Shown here: piece after piece, positions 10,284 to 18,827 of the stretch
Layout: every line of letters begins with the position of its first letter
Position numbering within the stretch: position 1 is the first letter of the stretch
Origin: Ensifer sesbaniae
GTDB lineage: Bacteria; Pseudomonadota; Alphaproteobacteria; Rhizobiales; Rhizobiaceae
Direction: 5' to 3'
NCBI RefSeq assembly: GCF_013283665.1
Contig: NZ_JABEKU010000001.1
Coordinates: 806,001 to 870,000 of the forward strand
Length of the DNA stretch: 64,000 bases
Position numbers and translations under genes: made by a program
Notes under the pieces: generated by a model
The model's database searches: none
The model's input: the letters and a program-made list of their open reading frames with translations, nothing else
Told to the model about the DNA's origin: nothing

Positions 10284-10388
10284 TTTGATCGGTTGCGCCT
10301 GATACCGTTGCGGTTTCAGGCGCAACATCCTATGTCCATTTCAATTGTGGCACGGAAGATGTGCGGCGAAACGAAAGGAATGGACGGC

Positions 10389-10829
10389 ATGAATGGTCTG
10401 AAGCTGCTGGCGCTCGACGAGGAAGATCTCGCTGTCGTCTCCGCCCATGTCCAGGACGCCGTGTTCAAGGTATCGGGTCTCGAATACGACGCCCGCCGCA
10501 AGCAGTTCTCGCTCGTCGTCAACCGCTTCGTCTGGGAGACGGCCGACGGCAAGCGGCGCTCTTTCGAGCGTCGGCGCGCGCTGCTCCTGTTCAAGCGGGT
10601 GAATGCGGTCCGCTCGGTCGGCTTTGACCGGCGCGACGATGAAACGGTGCTCGACCTGCTGGCGCTCAAGTTCACGGTCAGCGGCGAGGGGCCGGAAGGC
10701 ACGCTCGAACTGGTTCTTGCCGGCGATGCGTCGATCGCGCTTGACGTCGAATGCATCGAAACGCAGCTTGCGGATACCGGCGGGGCGTGGGAAACCGCTT
10801 TCAAGCCCAAGCATCCCGAAGGTGCTTGA
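10389..10829 (+). CDS. DUF2948 family protein
   Basis: A 146-residue protein that begins MNGLKLLALDEEDLAVVSAH, the usual start of the alphaproteobacterial DUF2948 family. Several in-frame upstream starts exist (10332, 10359, 10380). I chose the ATG at 10389 because AAAGGA sits 9 bases upstream, whereas it abuts the ATG at 10380. Family members commonly lie between murA and hisD. No catalytic motif is visible and the function is not known. Confidence 0.85.
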   Translation: MNGLKLLALDEEDLAVVSAHVQDAVFKVSGLEYDARRKQFSLVVNRFVWETADGKRRSFERRRALLLFKRVNAVRSVGFDRRDDETVLDLLALKFTVSGEGPEGTLELVLAGDASIALDVECIETQLADTGGAWETAFKPKHPEGA

Positions 10830-10840
10830 GCCCGCTACTG

Positions 10841-10943
10841 CATAATTCCTTAAATCGGCATCGATTTAAGGGCAAAATTATGCAGCAGCTTTAAAGTGTT
10901 ACAGCGACCCTAGCGCGCCTTACAAAGACGCGCGGCGCTGTAG
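10841..10943. repeat. RIME-type intergenic palindromic element, copy 1
   Basis: About 103 bases with two palindromes: CATAATT...AATTATG around a TTAAATCG/CGATTTAA core, then CGCGC/GCGCG arms ending in GCGGCGCTGTAG. The size and two-palindrome plan fit the rhizobial intergenic mosaic elements (RIME). A diverged copy lies at 13283-13384 and fragments at 17760-17776 and 18760-18786. Confidence 0.75.
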
Positions 10944-10977
10944 ACCCGAACGACACTGGCATACAAGGACGTCCCCT

Positions 10978-12282
10978 TTGGCAATCAGGCTCAATTTTCT
11001 CGATGATGACTTCGAACAAAAGTTCGCGTCATTCCTGACGACCAAGCGTGAGGTGTCCGAGGACGTCAATGCGGTGGTCAAGGCGATCATCGACGACGTG
11101 CGCGCGCGCGGTAACGCGGCGCTTGCCGAATACTCCAAGCGTTTCGACGGCGTCGATTTCGCCGTAACGCCGATGGCCGTCAGCGCCGCCGAGATCGATG
11201 CGGCGATCCAGGCGGTCGAGCCGGAGGTTCTGGGCGCGCTCAAGGTCGCAGCCACCCGTATCGAGGCGCACCATGCCCGCCAGCGCCCGAAGGATGATAT
11301 CTACGAGGACGCCATGGGCGTCGGCCTCGGTTCGCGCTGGACGGCGGTCGATGCCGTCGGCCTCTATGTGCCTGGCGGTACGGCGAGCTATCCGAGCTCG
11401 GTGCTGATGAATGCGCTGCCGGCGAAGGTGGCGGGCGTTCCCCGCATCGTCATGGTGGTGCCGGCAACCGGCGGTGAGATCAATCCGGCGGTGCTTGCCG
11501 CAGCGAGGCTTGCCGGCGTTGAGGAAATCTACCGTATTGGTGGCGCGCAGGCCGTTGCCGCCCTTGCCTATGGCACCGAGACGATCGCGCCGGTCGCCAA
11601 GATCGTCGGCCCGGGCAATGCCTATGTGGCCGCCGCCAAGCGCCAGGTCTTCGGCACAGTCGGCATCGACATGATCGCCGGCCCGTCCGAAGTGCTCGTG
11701 ATCGCCGACGGCGACAACGATCCCGACTGGATCGCCGCCGATCTCCTCGCTCAGGCCGAGCACGATGTCGGCGCCCAGTCGATCCTGATTACCGACGATC
11801 CGGCCTTCGGCCAGGCGGTCGAGGATGCGGTCGAGCGGCAACTGAAGACGCTGCCGCGCGCCGATACCGCATCTGCGAGCTGGCGCGACTTCGGCGCCGT
11901 CATTCTCGTTCCCGATCTCGAAAAGGCCGTGCCGCTGGCCAACCGCATCGCCGCCGAACATCTCGAACTGGCGCTCGCCGATCCCGAGCCGATGATCGCC
12001 AAGATCCGCAATGCCGGCGCGATCTTCGTCGGCCGTCACACGCCGGAGGTCATCGGCGATTACGTCGGCGGCTCCAACCATGTGTTGCCGACGGCGCGCT
12101 CGGCGCGCTTTTCCTCCGGCCTCGGCGTGCTCGACTACATGAAGCGCACGTCGATCCTGCGGCTTGATCCGGAGCAGTTGCGGATCCTGGGGCCGGCGGC
12201 GATCGTGCTTGCCAAATCCGAGGGCCTTGAGGCCCATGCGCGCTCCGTCGCCATCCGCCTCAATCTCGGGGACGCTGGATGA
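10978..12282 (+). CDS. hisD: Histidinol dehydrogenase
   Basis: A 434-residue zinc enzyme that oxidises L-histidinol twice to L-histidine using NAD. The start is TTG at 10978, with AAGGA about 9 bases upstream and a family-typical beginning ([16 protein letters not shown]). Visible signatures are [55 protein letters not shown] and AEHDVGAQS, the last two around the active site and zinc ligands. It overlaps the UPF0262 gene by 4 bases (ATGA), so the two are translationally coupled. Confidence 0.96.
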   Translation: MAIRLNFLDDDFEQKFASFLTTKREVSEDVNAVVKAIIDDVRARGNAALAEYSKRFDGVDFAVTPMAVSAAEIDAAIQAVEPEVLGALKVAATRIEAHHARQRPKDDIYEDAMGVGLGSRWTAVDAVGLYVPGGTASYPSSVLMNALPAKVAGVPRIVMVVPATGGEINPAVLAAARLAGVEEIYRIGGAQAVAALAYGTETIAPVAKIVGPGNAYVAAAKRQVFGTVGIDMIAGPSEVLVIADGDNDPDWIAADLLAQAEHDVGAQSILITDDPAFGQAVEDAVERQLKTLPRADTASASWRDFGAVILVPDLEKAVPLANRIAAEHLELALADPEPMIAKIRNAGAIFVGRHTPEVIGDYVGGSNHVLPTARSARFSSGLGVLDYMKRTSILRLDPEQLRILGPAAIVLAKSEGLEAHARSVAIRLNLGDAG

Positions 12283-12755
12283 AGGCGGACCGCAACCTGC
12301 GCCTCTGCGATGTCGTTCTGGACGAGACCATCGGCCGCTCGACGCCTGACGTGGAGCACGAGCGCGCGGTTGCGATCTTCGATCTGCTCGAAGAGAACCT
12401 GTTCGAACCCGTCGGCCATCCTGGCGGACCCTACAGGCTCAATCTCTCGCTCGTCGATGCGAAGCTGGTCTTCGCGATCTCGACCGAAAAAGGTGGCGAC
12501 GTCGCCACCCACATCCTGTCGCTGACGCCGTTCCGCCGGATCGTGAAGGACTACTTCATGATCTGCGAAAGTTATTATGAGGCGATCCGCTCGGCGACGC
12601 CAAGTCAGATCGAGGCGATCGACATGGGGCGCCGCGGCATCCACAACGAGGGTTCGCAGACCCTGATGGATCGCCTGTCCGGCAAGATCCGGCTGGACTT
12701 CGACACCGCCCGCCGCCTGTTCACGCTCGTCTGCGTGCTCTATTGGCGCGGGTAG
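12279..12755 (+). CDS. UPF0262 family protein
   Basis: A 158-residue protein whose ATG overlaps the hisD stop by 4 bases. Its sequence ([20 protein letters not shown] near the N-terminus and [17 protein letters not shown] near residue 125) matches what I know of the alphaproteobacterial UPF0262 family, which typically follows hisD. No signal, membrane span or catalytic motif is evident. The function is unknown. Confidence 0.88.
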   Translation: MKADRNLRLCDVVLDETIGRSTPDVEHERAVAIFDLLEENLFEPVGHPGGPYRLNLSLVDAKLVFAISTEKGGDVATHILSLTPFRRIVKDYFMICESYYEAIRSATPSQIEAIDMGRRGIHNEGSQTLMDRLSGKIRLDFDTARRLFTLVCVLYWRG

Positions 12756-12769
12756 AGGCGGGAACCGGC

Positions 12770-13237
12770 ATGACGGGAACCGAGGCACCGCAGTTGAAAA
12801 CGCCCCGCTCGGTCCTCTTCATGTGCGGCATGAATGCTATCCGCTCCCCGATGGCCGAGGCGCTTGCCAAGGCGGCGCTGCCAGCGGGCACCTATGTCGC
12901 CTCCGCCGGTGTCCGGCACGGCGAACGCGATCCCTTTGTCGACGTGGTCATGGCCGAGGTCGGCCTGAGCCTTGGCCGTCACCAGCCCCACACGCTGGAC
13001 GAACTCGAAGACGATTACTTCGACCTTATCGTCACCTTGGCGCCCGAGGCGCACCACAAGGCGCTCGAATTGACTCGCTCGATGGCCGTCGACGTGGTCT
13101 ACTGGCCGACGCCGGACCCGACGGTGGCCGTCGGCACCCGCGAGCAGATCGTCGATGCGTACCGCGCCGTACGCGATCACCTTTCGACGCTGATCAAGCA
13201 TCGGTTGGTCGGCTCGCACAGGCGAGGGAAAACTTAG
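12770..13237 (+). CDS. Low-molecular-weight phosphotyrosine phosphatase / ArsC-like protein
   Basis: A 155-residue protein with the P-loop CGMNAIRSPMAE, which fits C-x5-R-S, and the general-acid segment WPTPDPT. These are the two catalytic signatures of low-molecular-weight protein tyrosine phosphatases and the related thioredoxin-type arsenate reductases. The second cysteine of the usual phosphatase loop is Ile here, so its redox behaviour would differ. The ATG at 12770 follows the UPF0262 stop by 14 bases with GGCGGG upstream; a TTG at 12743 would overlap that gene and is less likely. The substrate cannot be told from sequence. Confidence 0.82.
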   Translation: MTGTEAPQLKTPRSVLFMCGMNAIRSPMAEALAKAALPAGTYVASAGVRHGERDPFVDVVMAEVGLSLGRHQPHTLDELEDDYFDLIVTLAPEAHHKALELTRSMAVDVVYWPTPDPTVAVGTREQIVDAYRAVRDHLSTLIKHRLVGSHRRGKT

Positions 13238-13282
13238 GAGCTTCATCGAAATCCGTAGCTGGTTTCCGACGACGGCTCTTTT

Positions 13283-13384
13283 GCATGTCTTCTTAGATCC
13301 CAAGCGATTTGAGGCTAAAGACATGCAGCGGTTCAAAGTGCTATAGCGACCTCCGCGCCTCTGATAGGACGCGCGGCGCCGTAG
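13283..13384. repeat. RIME-type intergenic palindromic element, copy 2
   Basis: A diverged copy of the element at 10841-10943. GCATGTC/GACATGC closes the first palindrome, then comes AAAGTGCTATAGCGACC and the GC-rich arm GACGCGCGGCGCCGTAG. It lies between the phosphatase-like gene and infA. Confidence 0.7.
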
Positions 13385-13508
13385 CCGTCACAAAAGCGCA
13401 AAAGCCGGTGTTAGACGGTTCACAAATCCTCGTCGATTGTGTAGTTTCCGGCGAATTTTTCGGGATGCCTGACGTATCCCTAAGCAAAGATGGAAAGAAC
13501 AGTCCTAC

Positions 13509-13727
13509 ATGGCGAAAGAAGAAGTCCTTGAATTTCCGGGCGTGGTCACGGAATTGCTTCCCAATGCGACCTTCCGTGTGAAGCTCGAAAACGAGCATGA
13601 GATCATTGCTCACACGGCGGGCCGTATGCGCAAAAACCGTATCCGCGTGCTGGCCGGCGACAAGGTTCTCGTTGAAATGACCCCGTACGACCTCACCAAG
13701 GGCCGTATCACCTACCGCTTCAAGTAA
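13509..13727 (+). CDS. infA: Translation initiation factor IF-1
   Basis: A 72-residue single-domain S1/OB-fold protein. The sequence is typical for the family throughout: [20 protein letters not shown], then [20 protein letters not shown] and the ending [11 protein letters not shown]-1 binds the 30S A site during initiation. It stands alone between two intergenic repeats but keeps the usual rhizobial position just before maf. Confidence 0.98.
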   Translation: MAKEEVLEFPGVVTELLPNATFRVKLENEHEIIAHTAGRMRKNRIRVLAGDKVLVEMTPYDLTKGRITYRFK

Positions 13728-13741
13728 GCCGCTCCGGCTCT

Positions 13742-13862
13742 ACGCAATTCCTGGAGCATTTCCGCTTTCTTCTTCGAATCGCGAAAACGCTCTAACCTTC
13801 GGTTGGATTGCAATTCCAGACGCAAAACCGCCTAACGCATTTTTGCTGGAATTGCTCTGGAG
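13742..13862. repeat. Intergenic mosaic repeat with two palindromes
   Basis: The gap between infA and maf holds two inverted repeats. The first pairs GAGCATTTTC-like and GAAAACGCTC arms, and the second pairs GCAATTCCAG with CTGGAATTGC (about 13810-13859). The second palindrome resembles a repeat seen many times in Rhizobiaceae genomes. Confidence 0.65.
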
Positions 13863-13877
13863 TGACGGCTCGTTCCG

Positions 13878-14498
13878 ATGACAGTGGCCAAGAAACTGAT
13901 ACTGGCGTCCGGCTCGCCGCGTCGCGTCGAAATTCTGGCGCAGGCGGGCATCGAGCCCGCGCGCCTGATGCCGATGGATCTCGACGAGACGCCGAAGCGT
14001 GCCGAACATCCGCGTTCGCTCGCAAGGCGCCTGTCGGCTGAGAAGGCGCGGGCGGCACTTGCCGCGATCAAGGGCGAGCCCGGCTGGGACGGAAGTTATA
14101 TCCTGGCGGCCGATACGGTCGTCTGCGTCGGTCGGCGTATCCTGCCGAAGCCGGAACTCGTCAGCGAAGCCTCCAGCGCCCTGCACCTTCTCTCCGGCCG
14201 CAGCCATCGCGTCTATACCGGCGTGTGCCTGATCACCCCGGACAAGACGCTCAGGCAGAAGGTGGTCGACACCAAGGTGCGCTTCAAGCGCCTGTCCGGT
14301 TTCGATATCGAAAGCTATCTCGCCTCGGGCCAATGGCGCGGCAAGGCGGGCGGCTACGGCATCCAGGGCATTGCCGGCAGCTTCGTGGTAAAACTCGTCG
14401 GTTCCTACAGCAACGTCGTCGGCCTGCCGCTCTACGAAACCGTCAGTCTGCTTGTCGGCGAAGGCTATGACGTGCACAATCGTTGGCTGGAAGGCTGA
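13878..14498 (+). CDS. maf: Maf-family nucleoside triphosphate pyrophosphatase
   Basis: A 206-residue protein with the family N-terminal loop [12 protein letters not shown] and the conserved ADTVVCVG segment, plus the C-terminal [20 protein letters not shown]. Maf proteins hydrolyse non-canonical or modified nucleoside triphosphates and have been linked to septum control. The gene is followed after 5 bases by yacG, an arrangement common in Rhizobiales, and the two are likely co-transcribed. Confidence 0.93.
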   Translation: MTVAKKLILASGSPRRVEILAQAGIEPARLMPMDLDETPKRAEHPRSLARRLSAEKARAALAAIKGEPGWDGSYILAADTVVCVGRRILPKPELVSEASSALHLLSGRSHRVYTGVCLITPDKTLRQKVVDTKVRFKRLSGFDIESYLASGQWRGKAGGYGIQGIAGSFVVKLVGSYSNVVGLPLYETVSLLVGEGYDVHNRWLEG

Positions 14499-14503
14499 AA
14501 CCG

Positions 14504-14713
14504 GTGACCGAGGAGACGAAGAAGAGCGGTTCGAACGTCGCGCCCCTGCGGGCGCCTCGACCCTGTCCGGAATGCGGGCGGCCGTCGCATCGGGAGCACT
14601 ATCCCTTCTGCTCCGATCGCTGCCGCAACGTCGACCTCAACCGCTGGCTCTCCGGCTCCTATGCCATTCCGGTTGCCGACGACGAGTCGAAGGCCGACGA
14701 CGACGACCGCTGA
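14504..14713 (+). CDS. yacG: DNA gyrase inhibitor YacG (zinc-binding)
   Basis: A 69-residue protein with four zinc-ligand cysteines in CPEC and FCSDRC, the YacG pattern, followed by VDLNRWLSGSYAIP and an acidic tail. GTG at 14504 is preferred because GGAAGG ends 9 bases upstream, while the alternative TTG at 14483 overlaps maf. In E. coli YacG binds GyrB and blocks DNA binding. It closes the housekeeping cluster. Confidence 0.9.
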   Translation: MTEETKKSGSNVAPLRAPRPCPECGRPSHREHYPFCSDRCRNVDLNRWLSGSYAIPVADDESKADDDDR

Positions 14714-14954
14714 GGCGTAGCGCTGCGGCCGGGGCGTAGGCCCGGCCTTCCCCTCCGCACACCTCTTTGCCGTGAAGGACGCCCGAAAGATCCTGCGCGC
14801 CGGCAGGTGAATGCGGCCGCCATTTTCGGTCTCCGAAGACGGCTTCTCTCGCGGAGCGTACGAGGGGAGCGAACACGATCTGCCTGAATCTCTTTGTCTT
14901 TTTGGTTTTATCAACTGTCCACAGGATTTCGGTCAAAAAACTTTCATTTGGCGC

Positions 14955-14982
14955 TGGACACCGCCGAACAAGATGCTATAAC
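14955..14982 (+). promoter_or_regulatory. Predicted sigma-70 promoter of tRNA-Phe
   Basis: TGGACA (14955-14960) and TATAAC (14977-14982) are 16 bases apart and lie 72 bases upstream of the tRNA. This is one of the best -35/-10 pairs in the window. Confidence 0.65.
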
Positions 14983-15054
14983 CCCGCTCGCTTCCGGGGC
15001 AAACAGAAGCGCCCCGATGGTTCCGCAAGGGACCGCTGCCAGAAACGGCAGGAT

Positions 15055-15130
15055 GCCCGGATAGCTCAGTTGGTAGAGCAGCGGATTGAAAATCCGCGTG
15101 TCGGTGGTTCAAATCCGCCTCCGGGCACCA
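15055..15130 (+). tRNA. tRNA-Phe (GAA anticodon)
   Basis: A complete cloverleaf. The acceptor GCCCGGA pairs with TCCGGGC, the anticodon stem GCGGA/TCCGC holds loop TTGAAAA (anticodon GAA), and the T arm GGTGG/CCGCC holds TTCAAAT. The discriminator is A and the CCA end is encoded. Confidence 0.98.
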
Positions 15131-15654
15131 TTTTTCTTCTCGAAAATCTGGTTTCCATGGACGCTTGAAGCGTCAATGACGCGGTCCGTCCAGAAGATTT
15201 TCAAGGAAGCCAGAGATTGGTTCAGGACAAGAGATGGCCGCGTGCGCTGGAACCCGTTCGTTGCCACCTCGTTTCCCAAATCGGCCTGGAAGCGAATGTT
15301 CGTAGCAATCGACTTTCGACGCTGATGGCCACCATCGAAGTGGCGTCGGAGCATCCTGCAACTGTTTCCGTTGAGTGGTCGCGTCTGCGCGAAGGGAGCG
15401 CGATGACGAGGGCATGCCAGCCGAGCGTTGAGTAGGCTTGCGAAATGGGTCCGGCCGTTCGCTGAACCTGGCATCGATCCTCCTTTTTACCGCAGACGAG
15501 AATGGGCGGCTGTCACCTGCGTTACACGTCCGTCGCAGCTTCCGCCTATTCTCACGCCCGGGAGGACCTGAGCGGCGAATGTCTTCGCCGCGTCATCGAT
15601 GCCACGAAACCGCAATAAAAACAGGGTCGTGGCAGGGTCAACCGAGGATTAGAA
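15131..15654. other. Non-coding stretch after tRNA-Phe
   Basis: I see no credible gene in these 524 bases. The open frames present have no ribosome-binding site or recognisable content, and the longest (minus strand) runs into the tRNA. No repeat of the tRNA 3' end was found that would mark an integrated element. Confidence 0.5.
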
Positions 15655-15843
15655 ATGCGTAAATTTGCCAGGCTCTCTTTAGCAACGCTCGTCGCAGCAA
15701 CGATCGCCACCGGCGCGCCTGTTCCCGCTCTCGCAGGAGGCAGCTACTACAAGGGCGTGAGAAGTACAATCCGCCTGGAAAAACGGTAAACCGCCCGCCG
15801 CCGAGAAACGGTTCCTACTACAAGGGCATCATGCGCAAGTAGG
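15655..15843 (+). CDS. Small secreted protein with two GSYYKG repeats
   Basis: A 62-residue frame starts at ATG with GAGGA upstream. It begins with a signal peptide (MRKFARLSLATLVAATIATG, then AxA-type cleavage near residue 27, ALAGG). The mature part is about 35 residues, with GGSYYKG at its start and NGSYYKG near its end, joined by a Pro/Arg-rich linker. A terminator hairpin follows about 90 bases on. Small secreted proteins with SYY motifs occur in rhizobia, as far as I recall, without known function. The middle (VRSTIRLEK) reads as EKYNPPGK in another frame, so a local pair of compensating indels is possible. Confidence 0.6.
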
Positions 15844-15935
15844 AAGGGCACGTGAGAGGATGCCGATGGGCCGAATTGCCGTTAGGCTATCGACCGCCGG
15901 TCAGCCTCTCAGGCGGTGACATCCATGAAAACAGG

Positions 15936-15957
15936 AAAGGGCGCCGTGGCGCCCTTT
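15936..15957. terminator. Bidirectional terminator hairpin
   Basis: A perfect 10-base-pair stem AAAGGGCGCC/GGCGCCCTTT with a 2-base centre, followed by CGTTT on the plus strand. It lies between the convergent small secreted protein gene and the glycosyltransferase gene (stop at 15962) and can serve both. Confidence 0.8.
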
Positions 15958-15961
15958 CGTT

Positions 15962-17209
15962 TCAGATCAGAACATGACTGAGGATATCGCCTTCGCTGAC
16001 CACCAGGTTCGGCGGATGACCGTTGCGCAGGTAATGCTTGCGGTCGCTGTCGGCAGTAATGAACACGGCGGTGCGGGCAATCTCGTCCGCTGTCATTTGT
16101 GGCGTTGGCGGAACGACGGCGATATCGGAGCGTAGGCCAAGCTCGCGCAACAGTGCCTCGATCGCGCTATGGTCGTCCACGCCGTGAAGGACGAGCCGAT
16201 CGATTTCCGCGATCGCGTTCGTGTGCCACGTGACGGTTTGAAGAGCGACCAGGAGGGGCAGCGCCCCTCGTACCTGCTGCACGTCGGGATGGTGCTCGAA
16301 ACCGCCCAGCATCAGCCGCGTGTAGAGTTCATAGGCGCGAACGTAGTCCTTCTTCATCATCCACATGCGCAAGGCGACGCTCATGCGGACCATGGTGAAG
16401 TCCTTGATCTGCGCGTCGAGGTAGGCGCGGCGATCGGCAGTCAGCTTCACAGCGCCGCGTTTGGCGCCGCTATAGAGGAAGTATTCAAGGCCGCCGCGAT
16501 AGGTGTCCCAGCCGGTCAGCGTTTCAGCGTGGCCAGCCTGCGGCCGATCGCGGATGATCTTGGACCGTACCACCTGACGATAGAACGGCTTCTTCAGGAA
16601 GGCGACGGCGCCCAGTTCCAGAAAATGCGCGAGATAGGCGAAGGCCCAATAGGCGAAGTGCCGGGGTGCCCAAGCGGAGCGCAGAGCCGAGGTCCGGTAA
16701 ATGCCGATCTCGGGAAAGACGTGTCGGTCGATGAGAAAATCGAAAACCGGCTCGAATTCCCGTTTCTTGAATTTCGTATCCCTGTCGACCGAGTAGAATG
16801 GTGCTCCGTCACGTCCGTCGATCTCGTCATGCGTGTACCAGGGCGCAAAGCAGGCGGTCACTTCGGGATTGAGGTCCAGATAGCGGATCGCCTCGCGCAA
16901 GCCATCGTTGATGAGCACGTCGTCGTCAGCGAGGTAGAGGGCGTACTCACCGACCGCGCGGCTGACGGCGCTGATGACGTTGGAAATCGCGCCGAAATTC
17001 TCCGACTGGCGGAAATAGCGGATTGGCAGCCCCTTGGCGATAAAGCGATCGACGATCTCCCGGGTGCTGTCGGTCGAGGCATTGTCGGAGATGACGATCT
17101 CGTACTTGCAGGAGAATTGGTAGAGTTCGACGAAGTAGTCGAGCGCCTTTTCGAGGAAGGGCGCGCGGTTATAGGTGGGAATGCAGATGCTCAGCTTAAC
17201 CTGGCTCAC
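15962..17209 (-). CDS. Family 2 glycosyltransferase
   Basis: A 415-residue protein with an N-terminal GT-A domain of family GT2: KLSICIPTYNRAPFLEKAL at the start, VISDNASTDSTREIVDRF, and the metal- and nucleotide-binding LADDDVLINDG near residue 100. GTG at 17209 is chosen because GGAGAGG lies just upstream with good spacing; the ATG at 17221 overlaps that site and lacks one of its own. The C-terminal 200 residues are helical and without known motifs, and no membrane span is obvious. No sugar-pathway genes are adjacent, so donor and acceptor are unknown; a role in surface polysaccharide is likely for the family. Confidence 0.82.
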   Translation of the reverse strand: MSQVKLSICIPTYNRAPFLEKALDYFVELYQFSCKYEIVISDNASTDSTREIVDRFIAKGLPIRYFRQSENFGAISNVISAVSRAVGEYALYLADDDVLINDGLREAIRYLDLNPEVTACFAPWYTHDEIDGRDGAPFYSVDRDTKFKKREFEPVFDFLIDRHVFPEIGIYRTSALRSAWAPRHFAYWAFAYLAHFLELGAVAFLKKPFYRQVVRSKIIRDRPQAGHAETLTGWDTYRGGLEYFLYSGAKRGAVKLTADRRAYLDAQIKDFTMVRMSVALRMWMMKKDYVRAYELYTRLMLGGFEHHPDVQQVRGALPLLVALQTVTWHTNAIAEIDRLVLHGVDDHSAIEALLRELGLRSDIAVVPPTPQMTADEIARTAVFITADSDRKHYLRNGHPPNLVVSEGDILSHVLI

Positions 17210-17589
17210 TCGCCTCTCCATTGTCAGTCACATGCGACATCGGGCTCTCGGCAGACCGTTCGCATCGCGTTTGCTTGCGCCGCCGGCACGAATACAGCAG
17301 TGGCTGGCGATGCATCGGCAGGAGCTGGACACCTCCAGGCGCAAGGGGCAATGCGTGGAGGGCCTACCGACGTTCCCTTATTCCGCTTCGATCTTGCGTG
17401 AGCCTTATCTTGAATGGAGGTCGGGCAGCGGACGACGGTTACAGAGGGCGAGCAGAACCCCTGTTAGCGATTTGTTAACCATGCTGGGGGCAGTCTCGAT
17501 GGCTGTACAACGACGCTCGAACCCCGTGTCATCGAGCGCCCCCCCAAAAGCAGACGCATTCGTTCATTCCTGAGGGAGCAGAGACGAGG
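17210..17589. other. Intergenic stretch upstream of the glycosyltransferase
   Basis: These 380 bases hold the promoter region of the minus-strand glycosyltransferase and the leader of a small plus-strand frame. No convincing gene or repeat is seen. Confidence 0.4.
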
Positions 17590-17685
17590 ATGTACGAAAT
17601 GGCAGCGCATATGATGAAGATGCTGATGAGCATCATGGCCGCGCTGTCGCTCGGCTCGCTGCTGTTTCTGATGGCCGTTCTCTAA
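17590..17685 (+). CDS. Possible 31-residue Met-rich membrane peptide
   Basis: The frame begins MYEMAAHMMKMLMSIMAALS and ends LMAVL. Residues about 10-31 form one hydrophobic helix, and eight methionines occur in 31 residues. GGGAG lies about 12 bases upstream, which is rather far. Coding status is uncertain, and conservation in relatives would decide it. Confidence 0.42.
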   Translation: MYEMAAHMMKMLMSIMAALSLGSLLFLMAVL

Positions 17686-17758
17686 CAACGGCCGGAAGTT
17701 CGGGCGGCGCGCCCGTCAGGGGAAGAAGTGGAACTGGTCCCAGCTCTCGTGCGGTACA

Positions 17759-17956
17759 TTAAGATGCGCGGCGCTGTAGGTGCTCCGCGTCGGTACGGCA
17801 CCTGAACTTCAGTTTGTACCACTCCCCCTTGCTGCGGAAGATCGCGGCGATGACCTTGTCCGGTTTGAAGGTTGACTTGTCGGCGTTGATGCGTGGACCC
17901 GGCAAATCACTCCCGGACGCGCCTGCGGTTTCAGCTAAGCATTGTGGCCATTCCAA
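17759..17956 (-). pseudogene. Possible gene fragment abutting half a RIME element
   Basis: A 65-residue minus-strand frame whose middle (STFKPDKVIAAIFRSKGEWY) looks like a piece of a real protein; the pattern VIAAIFRxxGEW is reminiscent of TerD-like stress proteins. The C-terminal residues read through a sequence resembling the right half of the RIME repeats at 10841 and 13283 (AAGATGCGCGGCGCTGTAG, 17760-17778 region). I infer a truncated remnant, not a working gene. Confidence 0.28.
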
Positions 17957-17966
17957 TGGGCGGGGA

Positions 17967-18428
17967 TCACGCTTCGGAAACGTCGATCCACTCGGCGCCC
18001 GTCAGTTCGACGATCCGGGCGGGGCTGATATGCACGGCCGCATTGGTGGCGCCGGCCGCCGGCACGACGATGTCGTAGGCCTTCAGGGACTCATCGCAAT
18101 AGATGCTGTGCGGCTTGGCAAGGCCGAAGGGGCAGACGCCGCCGACCGGATGCCCGGTCTCCGCTTCCACTTCGTCGAAGCCGAGCATGCGGGCCTTGGT
18201 GCCGAAGCGGGCCTTGTACTTCTTGTTGTCGAGGCGGGCGTCGCCGCGCGTGACGATCAGGATCACTTCGTCGCCGACACGCAGCGCCAGCGTCTTTGCG
18301 ATCTGCGCCGGCTCGACACCGTGGCCCTCAGCCGCAAGCGCAACCGTGGCGGTGCTCTGTTGCAGCTCGATGACGTCGATGTCGGGGGCGTGCTGGGAAA
18401 AGAAGTCTTTGACGGAGGCAAGGCTCAT
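17967..18428 (-). CDS. YbaK/EbsC-family aminoacyl-tRNA deacylase-like protein
   Basis: A 153-residue stand-alone editing-domain protein. The signature GHPVGGVCPFGL is clear, and the N-terminal half carries AQIAKTLALRVGDEVILIVT, the conserved Lys-bearing strand of the fold. Family members hydrolyse mischarged tRNAs such as Cys- or Ala-tRNA(Pro). Which tRNA this one edits cannot be told from sequence. It is a single-gene unit on the minus strand. Confidence 0.85.
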   Translation of the reverse strand: MSLASVKDFFSQHAPDIDVIELQQSTATVALAAEGHGVEPAQIAKTLALRVGDEVILIVTRGDARLDNKKYKARFGTKARMLGFDEVEAETGHPVGGVCPFGLAKPHSIYCDESLKAYDIVVPAAGATNAAVHISPARIVELTGAEWIDVSEA

Positions 18429-18513
18429 GGCGAACGGTTCACGTTATCAAAAAAAATCTAGCGCGATCGGCCGCGGGGCGAAGATCATGTTCTGCGCCGG
18501 GCGCGCAAATCTC

Positions 18514-18702
18514 TCAATCGTCGTTGGAGGCGTCAAGGTCTTCCGGGCGAAGACCTTCCTGCTGCGGCGGAAGGTAGCCGTGGCTGGTGAACCAGTTCTC
18601 GAGGATTGCGATGATCGCCTGGTCTCGCGTCTGCATGCCTGGATGATCTGCGATGAAAGACTTGAGCGCCGTTTCGATCTTGTCGGTGTAAAGCGCGTTC
18701 AT
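18514..18702 (-). CDS. Small conserved hypothetical protein (62 residues)
   Basis: The start ATG at 18702 has a strong GGGAGG site 7 bases upstream, so the longer frame from 18831 is rejected. The protein begins MNALYTDKIETALKSFIADH and has an acidic, Pro- and Gln-containing tail. It has no signal or membrane span and is predicted mostly helical in its first 45 residues. The function is unknown. Confidence 0.65.
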   Translation of the reverse strand: MNALYTDKIETALKSFIADHPGMQTRDQAIIAILENWFTSHGYLPPQQEGLRPEDLDASNDD

Positions 18703-18759
18703 GCTTGCCTCCCTCTGGCAATATGCGATTTCCGTCCGGTGACCCGTCCAGCAGATTAC

Positions 18760-18786
18760 AGTGCTACAGCCCCCTTCGCGCGTCCA
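18760..18786. repeat. Fragment of a RIME-type element
   Basis: AGTGCTACAGCCCCCTTCGC and the following CGCGTC match the left arm of the elements at 10841 and 13283 (AAAGTGYTAYAGCGACC...CGCGC). The right arm is degenerate. Confidence 0.45.
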
Positions 18787-18827
18787 GATGGAACGCAGGC
18801 GCAAAAGGATGACCGCGCCGGTCTGGA

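Noticed and set aside
15109-15474. 121-codon minus-strand frame after tRNA-Phe
   Set aside because: It runs into the tRNA, has no ribosome-binding site and no family-like sequence.
15655-15843. Frameshifted pseudogene reading of the small secreted protein
   Set aside because: On recounting, both GSYYKG repeats lie in one uninterrupted frame, so the gene is called intact; only a compensated internal shift remains possible.
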